A stretch of 64,000 nucleotides of DNA from Chrysemys picta bellii (GCF_011386835.1 NC_088799.1:75287302-75351301), one strand, 5' to 3'; shown: positions 1-12,780, numbered from the stretch's first letter. Numbers and translations are program-made. Notes: generated from the sequence alone by a model not told the origin.

Positions 1-346
1 ATTTCTCCAGAATAGGAAAATAATGAAGTGTTTATTATTTCTAAAATAATACACATTTTAAAATGACACACTTTTTGCTTATTCATCAGCAAAAAATAAA
101 TATGCTTCAAACTAATGTGTCTCCGTCTAAATTAGCTTTATATACAATATAAGATATAAATTTTGGAAGTTTTCTGGATATAACTTGATCTGTGTGCATG
201 CCATTTCTCAGAGTTTTCTGTCTTTCTCGTGTTTTCCAAGCAGTAGAGTAATTTAATAAAGAGATCACATTGTGATATACAGGAAGAATTCTTATTTAAG
301 ACGTCGAAGCCAACAAATTGGTTTGTTTTTCTATCTTCATTATTAG

Positions 347-421
347 GTAGAAGATATTGAAGGTTTGATTCCTAAAGGACTGTCTGAGTTGACAAAGCAG
401 CAAATTCGCTATCTCCTGCAG
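347..421 (+). CDS. POF1B: POF1B exon (first in window), 25 codons
   Basis: Acceptor tattag precedes position 347 and donor gtatgc follows 421. It encodes a 25-residue segment containing IPKGLSELTKQQIRYLLQ, the conserved stretch just before the coiled coil. Phase 0 at both ends. Confidence 0.92.
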
Positions 422-3400
422 GTATGCAAATGGAAAATATTACTTGCAAATCTACAAAAAAACATAGTTAATTTGAGGCAGTTAGTGTTTGCCTTACACC
501 TGGAAGCACAGATGTCTTACACATTTTTATTCTATCTAATGTAACTATGAATATTATTCCTATAAACATCTAATCCTTTTTTGAATCCTCCTAGGGGTTT
601 GGCCTTGATGTCTTGTGGCAGTCATTTCCACAGACTAATTATCTTTTTTACACTATTCACATTTCCTCTTATCCGTTTTAAATCTCTTGCCTTTCAGTTT
701 CATTGGAAGTCTCCTTGCCTTATGAGGCCGGATTAAATAGGAGCATCTGGAGTACCTTGTCTGCACCTTTCCTTATTTGGTCATACTTTATATTAAGAAG
801 TGATTAATAGATATTTTATTAAATTGTTAATAATTTTGTGTAACTGACAGATAGTGTTGTTTTTAGTGAATGAAAAAGTCTCATCCTTGTAGACATGGAT
901 TCAGATTTCAAAGTACAAATGACATCAGCAGCTCTTACAATTCTGTTTCTATAATTAGTTAGCTGCAGAGTAATGTAATTTCTAAGTTTGCAATTATCTA
1001 ACACGTGTCTCTAAACAGATTTGCAATAAATCCCATACTGTTACACTAAAGACAATCAGTTTTACTATTCTCGTTGTTTTGTTATTTTCAGTTATTGTCA
1101 AAGATTACATCCCACAAAGAAGCTGAAACCAATCCTTTTCTTTTTTCTAGATGAGAGTGACATCCGATAAATCACTGCGACTTGTACTTTCCACTTTTGG
1201 CAGTTTGCGCGAGGAGCTTTGCCATCTACAAGATGACTTAGGGGTAGGTCTTTGCAAAATTTAGATTCCATTGCCTAATCTCTTTGGTTGGTTGATTTGA
1301 AGGCCAAAAGGGACCATTACGATCATCTAGTCTGACCTCCTGCATAACACAGATCTGAGTTTGTTACATTACATTGTTTGAAGTATTTGCAAGAATCAGC
1401 TTTAGTACATAAAGAAAAATTTAGACTAGACTAGTATCTTGTCCCAGCAGCAAACTCCACTGCAGTTACCACTCTTGCATGATGACTTTCCCTTAATAAT
1501 TAGCTGTATAGGTAATTGCCTGTTTTGATGAAGGATACTCTGATACCAGGATGATGTGGAAGACAGGACAGCAAAATAATAAACCTATATATACTGTGGA
1601 GGATTTATATCTACCCTTACTTGATGGTGCTTAACTTGATCACATGTAAAATTATAAAGAACAAAAATACAAAAAACAGAACCCAAAATATTCTGTTGAA
1701 CAGAACGAGACAGGAGCCAGAGCTTTCCCAGGGGCTGGCCAAAGACCAAGGAATGAACTTCGAAAGGAACAAAGGACCATCGCAAACCTCACCACCTTCC
1801 ACTCTAAGTGAAAGGTGCATTTCTTTGATCTTGCCTTCTCTAACATATGTTAAAAAAATCCAAAACACTCCACCACACACACTTCTTCCCCTGGGGGAAG
1901 GATGAGAGAACAAATGTGACATATGTTAGTCATGTTGTTTAATGCACTACTATCATGAGATGAGAATCTATATAGAAAATAATGTAACCATGGACACTTT
2001 GGGCTAAGTGTGCAGTATTGTAACAGAGCAAACAAATCAAGAATAGTATTTAAAGTGTATCCAACAAAACAGATTTAGAATTAAGTACTTATTTGGGGGT
2101 TTTGTTTCATTTAGTTTGACTTTATGATGAGCTGATGAATTAAAATAATTTATCTATTTCTTTTAAAAATAAGGGGATCATTTTCTTATTTATACTGACA
2201 AATTATAGAATCTATTCATAACAAGTACTTTTGTCTCATAGAAATTGGAAACTGACAAGATGTTACTAGAGAAAGATCTGGCTTTTAAAGAATCTCAGGT
2301 GAAGGAGTATGAAACACTGTTGGCATCTGTGAGAGAGAATAATCGCCAACAGCAGGTACATTCATATATTTATTTTGAACAAATTTACTATCCCCCAAGA
2401 ATTCACACTTAGAATAAATACTGAGCTCTATGAACAACTTTCACAAATCTATTCTTGGTATAACAGCTTCCAACAAAAAGGAGATAAGTTAGAGATCAGC
2501 ATTCTCTGTACCATGTGAATGTGTTGTTCTGAACAACTTTATACAGTACTGTTACTGGAGATGTTCAGGCATCTAACACATAGGATTCTGGCTAGGAAAA
2601 TAAAGGGTCCAATTCTCATTTATACTAAAGCCCCATATGCTGCTCTGCCCATGATATGAAGCCTTAATATGGATCCAAATAATTTTTTCTACTTTAATTT
2701 TTAAAAATGTATTTGTGTGTGTTTAAAAAATTTGTATCTGTCAGTTGCATGTGAATGAGATCTGGAAATGTGTTCTGTGTAGGATATGGTAATTGCCAAA
2801 AATATCATAATTCATAGCCATTCTAGCAGAAGCAATACGTTGAGTCGGCTAGTAATTTGTTTACAATTTTTTTAGTAATGCTCCATGTACAACTGAAGTT
2901 GTTGTCCGCCTGTGAAAGCCAATTAAGAATTTAGCCCACTATATCAAATAAACATTGGGTAGTCTTTTGGGGGGAGGGAATTTTGTCCAAAACTAGTGAT
3001 TTTGACGAACTTCCTCGCTTGAAAAATCCAGTGCTAAGGTTCATAGCTTCTTCTAGAGTGAAGTTGGGCATTCTAGGAGGTAGGCCAAACTCTTTCCACA
3101 CATGCTTACACCAACACTGGATACAGTTTATACACTAAAGGCCTGGCGCAGGGAGGTGCTGACTGCCTTTAATTCCCATTGATTTAACAAAAGTTAAATA
3201 TGTGCAGCATCTCCCCACAGCCGGCTCTCCAGCTGATATGAATCAGCTATGAATAAAGTTATGTAGGACAAGAAGTTAAAAAATGGCTCCCCATAAGTAA
3301 CTGTATACCCAAAACTGAGCTTTGCTCACAGACAATCCTTGAGACTACCTCACTGACCATATCTAAGAATTTTTTGTGTGCTGCTTTCATAGCAAGGACT

Positions 3401-6400
3401 CAGAGACAGTGCTTCAAAATGTCGTTCATTGGAGGAACAGATCATCTCTCTCCGGTATGCTGAGGGAGAGAAGGACTGTCGGTTAAAAGAACTGGAATAC
3501 TGCAAGCGTGCCTTGGAACAAGAGATCCAGAACCTGAGAATGCAGGTAATGGGTTTTTTATTTTCCTGTCAATATTTTTTCACTCAAATCCAGCTGCAGT
3601 AGATTTAGAATTCTTTAGAAGGTGGACATGTAAAGATAATTTTAATACAGAGCAAACTTGTTTTCTCATCTGATGATACATACTTTATATCCTTATAACT
3701 GTATTAAACTGTATAATAATTAAGAGTGCTATAATTTTGTTTTGCATAGACCTGTTCTAATCCAGTGATACAAACCACCACAGATGAGCTCTCTAGTCGT
3801 TACGTGGAGATGATTAACAACCTGAGAGAGGATAAAGATAGAGAGATCCGCAATCTTAGGGTATGTTGGTTATCTTCTAACATATACATTCATAATCATG
3901 TATGGATTTCTGAGCAAAGTATGGATATAGGAAAGTGGCAGGTTCCATTTTCAAAATTACAAAATGGAAAAAGCTTATACCAACCAACTATACATACTTC
4001 AGGTATTTTGTGGTTTGAAATTAGAGATAGTGGTTTCCGTTTTGGACCCATTGAAATCCTGGCCTTATTGTTCACGTTGTGTTTGGTTTATAACTAAAAG
4101 TTCTCTCCAGAAGCAGATTTTACAGACTCTTTTCTGACTCCAAAGTGGGTTGGCAGTTTTACTACACATTAGAGACTTGTGAGTTGAGCATAAACAAAAG
4201 GTTCACGTATCTTGGGGGGATGCAAAAACTAACCAGAAAGGCAGCTTTCATAAAATAAGACAGATCCTGATTTAAATTGTACCTATAAAACCTCTGTCAC
4301 ACCAAGGGTACTGTATTTATATTTGGCCTGCCTAGAGATCATTCTAACTTGTGCTGTAATTGATAACCAAAAGAATTTACCAGAGTATGCTGAGTTTCAT
4401 AAACCTACTGATACCAAACAAAATAAAAGCACCAATGAACTACTACTAAAGTAATAGTGTTAACTCGGAACCACTCCATTGCACCAAAAAGGAGCTAAAA
4501 TCATTTAATTGAAGTTGACCTATTCTTGAATCTCCCTGAACATTTTTTTTAATATTCATCTGGTTATTTTAGTGTAGTTTCTTGCTGTGTGAGAATCCAC
4601 ACAAACATAAGGGGATGACATCTACAGAGCTGACAAATGTACCAAGTGGACAAACTGGAAATACAAATCTTTTTTCCCTTTTATTTCTGTTAGAGTACTC
4701 CAAGGTAGTGTACCAATAGCAGATATAAAACTTTATTTAAAACTTTTAAACAAGTTTAGTGTTCCACAGTTTTGACAGAAGACGCTGTTGGGGATCTAAC
4801 TTTTAACTAAGCCATCTTTTCTCCTGTACAGGTGTGTGAGAGAAAAAGGTGTTAACTAAAAACAAACCGAAAAGTTTTAAACATATGAATAAAATCGGCT
4901 TCTCCTATCAATCTAGTTTAATTATCCGCATTCTACCGGTTCTCCGGTTGCCTGTAGCACCTTTCAGAAAAAACAACATAGAAAAACTTGAACTTCCTCC
5001 TTTTCTTTTCTCCCCCCTACCCTCCCCATCAAAATAAATAAATTAAAATTCATATCTTTCTGAAACATAAAGCAGCAAAAAAAAAAAAAAAAAAAAAACC
5101 AAGGGGGCACAACTCCATTGTTTGTTCATTGTGGGTCAGCTTTATTTAAGATATGTAGACTTCAGAGCTATTCTTTTCCTTAGATTCCTTAGCATGTGTA
5201 TAACTATTTATTTTAAAGTCCCAGCTAAACCAGTTCCAGCAAGATATTTCAAGAAGAGATGGAAGTAACAGTGACTTCCAGATGAGGCTGCATGAACTTA
5301 CTTCAATGTTAGAAGAGAAGGAGACTTTTATTAAACAGCAGCAAGAGGTAAGAGTGTTCATTTATGCTGCAGTTTTATAAGGTCTATTATAACTCTTACC
5401 CTGTTGCGGACCATAAGAACATTCAAATGTTAACTGTGTAAATCATTAGAATTTAAGGTGGGAGAGAGAGCGGGTGGGATAGAGAAGATCTGCCAAGATA
5501 AGAGATCAGTGGTGCTGTTTCCTTTAATTGCTCTGCTACATGTAAACTACACTTTGGTTTGCAGGACATTTCTTCCATCTATAACTATAAAATTCCTCTG
5601 TAAGAATCTTTAATACTTATCAACAGCTGCCCCTTCCTTTCCTCCATGCTAAGTGGATGCCAGTGGACTCTATGAGCATGCTTCATAGAGAGGGGAATTC
5701 TGCCACCTGTTCAACCTTTGTGTCTCCTGAAACAGGAGTAAGTTTTTGCCCAACCCCTAGTAATAACGTTGACTGTTAGGTAGAGCCTGTAGGTCTTTCT
5801 GTGACCCAGTCTATTGGAATAAAACTTTATTCCATTATGTTTAACTTTAAGGTTAAAAGGTGTTTAACCTTAAGTATTTTCTTGTGACTTTAGAGTTAAC
5901 ATTTAGTGAAGAGTTCAGAATTACCATTTTTATTTTTGTTTTCCCTAGGAACTCTTTAGGTTGAAGCAAGAAAGATTATCATGCAATCAATCCACAGGTG
6001 TAACAAAGTCTATCATCACAAAAAAGTAATGTAGCAATACAATTCTTTTTTAAAATGTTTTTTAATTTTTATTTCATTTAAATTTCATTTAATTTTCAGT
6101 AATTATACTGGTTTTCACAGAAGCAGTTGCCTGCAAATGTCAGGTTACAAGATTCTCTTTTAAAATGTTTATTTAATAACAGTGCTTAGAAAAAACTCCA
6201 CATCCTCTCCAGACATTTTTCTGCTTTATATAGTCCCACTGACCATATTAATGAAGTGTTTGGAGGATGTGAAGATAAATGAGTGTGTTCCTTCCTCTGA
6301 ATCTCACTTGATAAACTAAACCTTAGAAGGTTGTATATGTCTGAGAAATGCCAGTGTTCTATCCTATTGCACTTCTTATTCAAAATGTGTATTTATGGCC

Positions 6401-7905
6401 AGAAAATATCAGAATAAATATGGCAACCTCCATCCTTATGTGAATGCTGATTTAGATTTGCTTGCTTTAGGGATAAAAAATATGTACTACTATACTATTT
6501 TGCTCTTCAGAGCTTGACATAAGGCATTGGTGGGAGCAAGGCTGAAGTGTAAACACTGACATAAGCTGCAAGGGCCCCATTTCACCTCCACGAGAGGTGT
6601 AGGACTTATGCTGGTGTAGTTAGGATGTTGGCTGTCTTGTCAATTTTCAGGGCTCTGTGAAATTCACCAGAAGGCTGCTCCCGGGGAGCACAGCAACTGA
6701 CAGGAGTCCGTGTGCGGATCTCCCTGCCAGAGACAAATAGCCCCGGGAGGCTGCCCTCCCCCCTGCTCCTGGCAGGGAGTTGCATGGAGCTGAAATCCCT
6801 GCCTCTTAGCCTCAGGCACTGCCCCTCTTCAGTCAGTGGAAGCATTCCTGATGTGGATGCACACCACTGACAGAAGGAGGGTAATGTGGACATCAGCCAC
6901 TGCGGTAATTACTGTGGTGGCTGTAAGTGCTGTAACATAGGACATGTCTACACTACAATCTTAAGTCGACCTGAGTGAACTGGGCTCTCTTCTGAATTGC
7001 GTAACAATAAACTTTAAAGGCCTCGCTGCTTTTTTTTTTTTTTATTAAAGTATACCCTGTTTGTGTATGGGGTGTGAAGTCTGGAGACTGATCTGTATTA
7101 ATTTATGAATACTGTATGGCTATATTGGGTTATGGGAATGTTTACTCTAAGCATGCATTGGTTTAGTTAATAGCATGTTCTAAGGAAACAAGCAGGAAGG
7201 TAACAGAGTGGATTCAGATAAAACACCTCCTGGCAAACTGATCTGAAAGTTAAGCAACACTATGAGAGCTATGATGATGCATCATGCAGGATCCAGCCAA
7301 AGCTGCAGCTGTTTTGCCAAGGCTAGGAACACACATGCCAAAAGAACAGTAAACAGTTAAAAAGTCTGTACTGTTGCCATTTTTTTTTTTTTGGCCTCTG
7401 CTACTGTATGCTTGTGTCTTTGAGCATCCCTTAATGCTAATTAATGGGTGTTGGACATAATCATGGCATATAGTTTGTAATTAGTAATGAGTGTTTGGCT
7501 TTAAAAAAAAAAAGGTAATATGTGTGGAAACACTTCTAAAGTGGATGCCTTTGAGGAGAAAGAAAATTTTGGTTGGTAACCAGTTAACTAAAGCCTTTTA
7601 AAAACTATGTTTTAAATATTTACTTAACTCTTTTTAAACAAATCTGGGTGCGATAACTAATCTAGAAATGAGTATTGTGGGGGAAAGGTAGAATTTGGTC
7701 CTCCAAGGCAAGATACTGCTTTGGATATAGGTGTTTAGAAAGCTTAACAGAGACGTACAATATTCCACTTACAGTTTTGCACAACTTTTTATACAGGTAC
7801 ATGAACCAATATCCAATCCTTGGTCTCCTGTCTGATGACTACATGGTTTCATCACCAGTTAGACAAACAGAGACTATTGTAATTGAGAAGACTGAAGCAA
7901 TGTAG
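347..7905 (+). CDS. POF1B: POF1B, C-terminal coding exons (partial gene, 8 exons)
   Basis: POF1B (premature ovarian failure 1B) is an actin-binding, junction-associated epithelial protein with a long C-terminal coiled coil. Eight exons are visible: 347-421, 1151-1243, 2242-2355, 3393-3545, 3750-3860, 5219-5347, 5949-6025 and 7797-7905. They join without a stop into about 286 residues, roughly the last half of the usual ~590-residue protein. Signature stretches are IPKGLSELTKQQIRY in the first exon, KSLRLVLSTF in the second, a heptad-rich Leu/Glu/Lys coiled coil in the middle, and QYPILGLL followed by ETIVIEKTE at the end, all recalled from the human protein. The first six exons are phase 0 throughout; only the last intron is phase 2. 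The N-terminal exons lie left of the window. It is convergent with ZNF711, as in human Xq21. Identification is strong; the expression claim is family knowledge. Confidence 0.93.
422..1150 (+). other. POF1B: POF1B intron
   Basis: Non-coding. It contains the LINE-like relic listed separately at 555-790; the rest is AT-rich without recognisable structure. Confidence 0.85.
555..790. repeat. old LINE-like relic (CR1/L3-style)
   Basis: The tract ttttttgaatcctcctaggg, then gtggcagtcatttccacaga, then ctaattat and a segment about a 'rapid rise' of T-rich blocks resembles a repeated non-LTR relic common in reptile introns. Recognised by style only; no alignment was run. Confidence 0.35.
1151..1243 (+). 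CDS. POF1B: POF1B exon, 31 codons
   Basis: Acceptor ttttttctag with a good pyrimidine tract, donor gtaggt. It encodes the start of the coiled-coil region (SDKSLRLVLSTFGSLREEL). Phase 0/0. Confidence 0.93.
1285..1350 (+). repeat. CR1-like fragment
   Basis: Contains aagggaccattacgatcatc followed by tagtctgacctcctgcataa, a phrase I recognise as a dispersed CR1-related repeat in turtle and bird genomes. Short and diverged. Confidence 0.45.
1351..2241 (+). other. POF1B: POF1B intron remainder
   Basis: No coding exon seen. A both-strand open segment lies at 1617-1922 but has no splice context or recognisable protein. Confidence 0.7.
2242..2355 (+). CDS. POF1B: POF1B exon, 38 codons
   Basis: Acceptor ttgtctcatag, donor gtacat. 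Highly charged coiled-coil sequence (KLETDKMLLEKDL) ending in a Gln run. Phase 0/0. Confidence 0.93.
3393..3545 (+). CDS. POF1B: POF1B exon, 51 codons
   Basis: Acceptor gctttcatag, donor gtaatg. Continues the coiled coil; the LKELEYCKRALEQEIQNLRM block is close to the mammalian protein. Phase 0/0. Confidence 0.94.
3750..3860 (+). CDS. POF1B: POF1B exon, 37 codons
   Basis: Acceptor ttttgcatag, donor gtatgt. Coiled-coil segment ending DKDREIRNLR. The open frame runs on past the donor into the intron to 4097, but that extension is not conserved-looking and the donor is strong. Phase 0/0. Confidence 0.92.
3861..5218 (+). other. POF1B: POF1B intron
   Basis: AT-rich intron with a poly-A run at about 5077-5098. 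Nothing else recognised. Confidence 0.8.
5219..5347 (+). CDS. POF1B: POF1B exon, 43 codons
   Basis: Acceptor tattttaaag, donor gtaaga. Coiled coil with SQLNQFQQDISRRDGS and LHELTSMLEEKETFI. Phase 0/0. Confidence 0.93.
5949..6025 (+). CDS. POF1B: POF1B exon, 25 codons plus 2 bases
   Basis: Acceptor ttttccctag. The donor is taken as gtaatg at 6026, so the exon ends inside the second lysine codon of ITKK and joins in phase 2 to the last exon. A competing donor, CAG/gtgtaa at 5998, would need a different acceptor (7774); I prefer 6026 because the resulting KK-Y-QYPILGLL junction matches the mammalian protein. Confidence 0.85.
6540..6990. mobile_element. possible Harbinger-type MITE in last POF1B intron
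   Basis: A GC-rich island in AT-rich intron. Its right side carries acatgtctacactacaatct and taagtcgacct, the kind of 'gtctacact...' terminus seen in the other Harbinger-like MITEs of this window. The left end (about 6540, gtgtaaacactgacataa) is less clear. Confidence 0.35.
6991..7796 (+). other. POF1B: rest of last POF1B intron
   Basis: AT-rich with T-runs at about 7030 and 7380. No gene recognised. Confidence 0.7.
7797..7905 (+). CDS. POF1B: POF1B last coding exon with stop
   Basis: Acceptor tttttatacag ends at 7796. The exon supplies the G completing a Lys codon, then encodes 35 residues including QYPILGLLSDD and ETIVIEKTE, and ends at a TAG stop at 7903-7905. This C-terminal tail is a recognisable POF1B signature. 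Confidence 0.9.
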
Positions 7906-8170
7906 AAACATGTAAGCTATCCATGTTAGTTATATACCATTTCTTGTTGTCAATGTGCAGGTTCAGTACTCTAAAGAAGCCAAAAATGGGCCTGTAAAAA
8001 GCATTATTTCAACAAAACCTATTTTGGAGGCTTCTTTTCTATTTCAGTAAATAAAGTAGCAAAATGAGCAATGAGTCAGTAAGAACAGCCTAGAGAATGT
8101 TTCATAATAGACAAGTACAGTGACATTTCTAAAAATGGTCTATGCATGTTAGTGAAGAATAATAAATAGA
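7906..8170 (+). other. POF1B: probable POF1B 3' UTR
   Basis: AT-rich sequence after the stop codon. Candidate polyadenylation hexamers AATAAA lie at about 8050 and near 8160. Which is used cannot be told from sequence alone. Confidence 0.45.
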
Positions 8171-9730
8171 AACAGCCTTTACTTTACTTGTACCTCATCT
8201 TACAACCCTACTTTTAGCTTTTGAAAGGGTTACAGTTTTTATTGATATTACACCATAAGAAGTACTGAAAATGTGCCCTATTTTCTGTTATCTCTAATAG
8301 GATGTACCACACCCTCAATAAACTAGTAGGGTGGGTGAATAAGAGGCTCTTGTACAAAACTCAAAGCCCAGAGACTCTGGTGGCTTCAAACCACCTTTAT
8401 GCCCTCTGAAGTCTGGGCTGCTCCTTTGGCACCTGGAGTCTGGTATAACTGAGACAGTTACAAGCAGCTTCAGGGTTGCCCCACAGCATTGCCTGGAATT
8501 TCTGCTTGCTGTAAACTAAAGCCCCCACCCCTCCCACTACATATAATCTCCAGGGCTTCTGAGGGGATCCTCTGCAGCCAGCCTTACACAGTGCCTGAGG
8601 AGTCCTCCACCAGTTGGAATCAGCATTGGTTGTAGGGCCCTTTTACAATAGGTGGAGCAGTGCATAGGGCTTGCTTTTGGATACAAGTAGTTTGCAGACA
8701 AAGATTCCTGGGGAGCAGTACTTTAACCCTGAATATAAATAATAAATATACACCCAGCACCATAAACTTAGCTGGCACTTCACACAGATAAACCAATTCC
8801 TTTCACTGAAGAAACAAACACATGACAGGTAGGAAAGATTAGTGGGTTTTAAAGAGAGAGTGGAGAGCATGATAGGGGAGAACTGGGAGGCTGTTCCTGC
8901 TGTAGGGGACACCATAGGAGTAAACTCAGTTCTGAGTACAAGGAGATGTAAGAGAGGATTGAGAGGGGAAAGGTGGTGGTAGAGGTGTAGAATTTTTTTT
9001 TTTTTTAAATCGATAAGGGCAGGAAGCTGGAATTTGAAATGAAAGATAAGAGTCCGATGTTTGAGGTGGGCAGGGTGAAAGTGTTTCTAACCCTTCTCAC
9101 CAAAACACTCCTGCAGAGAGACCACACAGGTAGAGATTGATCATCTCTCACTTTGCATAAGGTAATGTATAGTCAGGTGTTTAAACAAGAGGGAATTTTA
9201 GTAACTGAACATGGAAGCAGCAGCAAAAACAGAAAGACCAGAGGAGTTGCCAGTGAAGATGAAAGCAGGAAGTGGGATTAGAGGGAAAAATTAACAAATT
9301 AATTTTGTAGAGACGGAGTTTGAGATGGTGGCTGGACATAAAAGCAAATTTGAATGAGGGAAGAAAATGGGGAGTAGTTCTAAAAAGGGAAAGTAATAAT
9401 GGAAGACTAGGTTTTTTGTACTTATTCAATCATCATCAAGCCTAAAGGAAATCCAGATGTAACAGGGCATGTTCAGGCCTGGGTACGCAAAGATGTACAT
9501 TTAAAGAAGTCACAAGGGGGAGTTGGAGCCTGTTTGAAAGTTAAACATGTTTGTTTATTTCACTACAGGAGAGAAAGAGCGAGTACTATAAGCTGAGAGA
9601 AATTTTGAGTTTTTATCTCCTGCAAACACCAGAACAGCTCCCTAAATGAAAAATCCCTCCCACACTTTAATGGGAGCAGGATTTCACCCCTTAAGTCAAC
9701 GGCATCAGGTTTTCACCCAAGATCTTTATA
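8171..9730. other. intergenic, nothing recognised
   Basis: Moderately GC-rich patch at 8380-8640 and purine-rich stretches at 8820-9420. No splice-bounded frames or clear repeat termini seen. Confidence 0.5.
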
Positions 9731-10018
9731 CAGTAGAATCTCAGAGTTACGAACTGACCAGTCAACCACATGCCTCACCGGAAGTATGCAATCAAGCAGC
9801 AGCAGAGACCAATAAATACAGTACTGTTAAATGTAAACTACTTTAAAAAAATTTTTTTTAAAAGGGAAAGGAGCATTTTTCTTCTGCGTGGTTAAGTTTT
9901 AAAGCTGTATTAAGCCAATGTTCAATTGTAAACTTTTGAGAGAATATCCATAACATTTTGTTCAGAGATACGAACAACCTCCCTTCCCAAGGTGTTCATA
10001 ACACTGAGGTTCTACTGT
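9731..10018. mobile_element. Tigger/mariner-type MITE with terminal inverted repeats
   Basis: Left end cagtagaatctcagagttac and right end gttcataacactgaggttct are inverted versions of each other, and both ends abut TA (ta/cagtag ... ctactg/ta), the duplication expected for Tc1/mariner elements. About 288 bp, no coding capacity; the centre is AT-rich. Confidence 0.7.
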
Positions 10019-10366
10019 AGCAGGTTTCAGTTGAAAAGAAATTACTTTACTTAAGTTACAAACCTACGACAATGTAGGTTTATACTAGTAGTGTTTTATT
10101 TTCAACGTCACCTGTAACATTACAAATGCTACTGTAACAACAGATGAGGCAGTGTATTTCAGTTACCACAAAAAATTATCAGTATTTAAGCAAGTTTTTG
10201 TCATTGAAATGTGGTGGTGGGTATAGGTAAAATTTTCAAAAGCACCTATGTGCTCATTACTGCAGTTTTTAAAAATAAATAGCAGTTGAGTAGCATGCTA
10301 CCATGAGTACCAGAATATTTAAACCTGGATGCTTAAAGTTAGGCATTGAATGGGAACTAAGGCTAT
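10019..10366. other. intergenic, nothing recognised
   Basis: AT-rich unique-looking sequence. Confidence 0.5.
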
Positions 10367-11163
10367 TCACTTTGGTATCTGAGTCCCCTGGAAAGTCAGA
10401 TACCTATTTATATAAAAACACCATGTTCCTTGCATAGACTTATTTGTAAACACTTGTACATGTACAGCAAAATTTTTACATATGTGAAATCTAATGTGAT
10501 GTTTGTTTTGTGACAGGAATAACTTCCATTCAATTAACTGCTTATTTCTTTTAGGAATGAGCAGCTGGGACCGCCACTGGATCTGTTCAAAGGCGCTCAT
10601 ACCAAATGACTGTATCATTGCTTTTACCTGCTGCTGTTTTTCATCATTAAAAGGTTCAGTTTAATATTTAGAACCAGGCCTTTCCCTGAACCCCTGTCTA
10701 ATGTGTATGTGTTAAAGACACACAGTGGGAAATAATGGATTGTGAAAAGCAATGGCTGGCCTTACTCAAAGCAAGCAATTAACTTCTATCTGATGAAGAA
10801 CATGCATTTTTCATAGTCTGCCCATTTCAACCACTGTGTCGTAACACACACAATACTAGCATTACATGCAGTTAAATCCCAGACACTACATTCTCTATGG
10901 AGATGAAAAGCAACATACCATTTATGATGTTCAGTCATTCCAGACCACGTTGAGTAAAGGGGTATTTTCCATTCCTTTGTCTTACTTGCTGCATTACTAA
11001 GGAGAGGACCAAAAACCCCACCTATATTTAGTTTGCATGTTGAAGAATAATTGTCATAACAGTTGTGAACGGTAGGGACAAAATTACATCGATTACAAAT
11101 GACGGTAAAGTTTGACATGTATGTCTGTGGTAAGCACGTCAGCATTTCTTGCAAGGGCGGCAC
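10367..11163 (-). other. two unexplained coding-like open segments
   Basis: On the minus strand, 11163-10786 is open for 125 codons, rich in Cys and Trp (CNRC pair, later EWKIPLYSTWSG), and contains a good internal donor (gtatgt at about 10925). Downstream, a second segment around 10680-10367 encodes MSAFEQIQWRSQLLIPK in an open frame. Composition looks more protein-like than the flanks. I do not recognise the family; no gene is expected here from the mammalian order. Could be a decayed transposon, a retrocopy or chance. Confidence 0.25.
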
Positions 11164-11320
11164 TCATGATTTTGATACACTTAAGTGTTTACAAGATTTT
11201 CTAGCAGTAGAAACTGGTACCACTATTTTAAAGTGTTACTTTATTACTTCACGGATCTTAGATTGGTTCCAATCCTGCACTTATCTCTTATCATCTGTCC
11301 ATACTGAGATCAAATGCTAA

Positions 11321-12780
11321 GTGCAGCCAAGAGGTGTATCTAGAACTAATGGAAATGTAATCAATACATAAAAAAAGCACACATAAAAATTGTGATCTCA
11401 AAATGGCATGAGAAATTCTAGAAGTAAAAGTTACCTCTCTGAAAATTTCTCTACATAAACTAACCAAAATGCTTTAACTTGGGAGCAACTCCATCCAAGA
11501 TAAACTCCCTCCATCCAGCTCCTCAGTGCTGGGCCATAAGTGATGAGTACCAATTTTGCAGATATATTTTATGAAAAACAACATCTCTAATTTGGCAAAA
11601 TAATCTTGTAAACTTTTAAATTTAAGGTAACTAAGTTTTAAAAAGTGCATTAAAGATCATATGAATAAGTTTTTGACTGAACCTTTATAAACTGAAAAAC
11701 AGCTGTGACTATTTGTACCAGGCATAGTTTAAGATTCTTGAAATTTACTTGTAAATCAAAATTTCAAGAATGTGGTGTATACATTTTTTTTTTATATTGG
11801 GAAAAGTAGAATGAAAATAGTGCTTGGGCTATATTCTGTTGTTAATGGAGCAAAATTCCCACTTGATTCAGGACCACAGAATGTGTCCCAATGATTTTGG
11901 TGTAAGAGATAAAATAGAAAAAAGAAGTAATTTGAAGCAAGGGGGTAAGGTTTGAAAATATAGATATATAAAAAAAGAAGATACTGGGAGAAGAGGAATT
12001 AAGGGATCTACAATACTTAAATAGGTGCTAGCTTTGGAGTCCATTTTATATCCATACAGATGGTCAATATATATGTTGGTGAGAGTACTTGTGACCTATG
12101 GGTGATAATAGCTGGGAAATAAACATTCTTTGTCTATTAATAAAATATCGTGTGCAAGTTTAATTTCCTGTTAACAAAACCTTACAGCCATGCGCCCATC
12201 TGCTTTAGAAAACATCTAATACCTATTGTTTAATTCTTGCTCTAATCGCCTAGGCTACTTCATGCTACATTTTTATTTAACACTGTTACTAGACCCCAAA
12301 TCCTCCATGCAGAATCTAAGGGGAGGAGGCAGAGTATGGTGAAGGACACTCAGGGGAGAGAGCCAGGCATAAAGCTATGCTTACTTTATAATCTGCTGCT
12401 GGTTTATGGCCCTTTGCACCACCAGCGTAAGCACAAAGAAATTATCAATATTTTTAATTTTGAGAATATCAAACAGTTACTCTCCCCTCTCCACCCCAAA
12501 GTCACAAAATACAACTAAAGACTGTCAGGTGGGGCAAAAATTTCTCAAAAACATTGAAGGCAACTTCAAAACTTGACCATTCAGTAGGGACTAATCCATT
12601 CATCCTTACTCAGGCAAACTGCCCATTGACATTACCTATGGTATCGCAACTACAGACTCACTGAAGCTTTAATTTGCTAGAACTCAAATATTTCCTTCAT
12701 TTTAAAGCAACTTTCCTATTTAGAGCTTGTTTCTGCCCTTCTGAACCCAATGGGTTGTTTGCTGAAGCCCTAGATAGCCA
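11321..12780. other. intergenic, nothing recognised
   Basis: AT-rich; no supported gene or clear repeat boundary. Confidence 0.5.

Noticed and set aside
1617..1922. Overlapping open frames in a POF1B intron
   Set aside because: Open on both strands with no splice context or recognisable domain; treated as intron.
5998..7774. Alternative last POF1B intron from 5998 to 7774 (CAG/gtgtaa to acttacag)
   Set aside because: It is frame-compatible but would delete the conserved ITKK stretch and add residues absent from the mammalian protein; 6026-7796 gives the expected junction.
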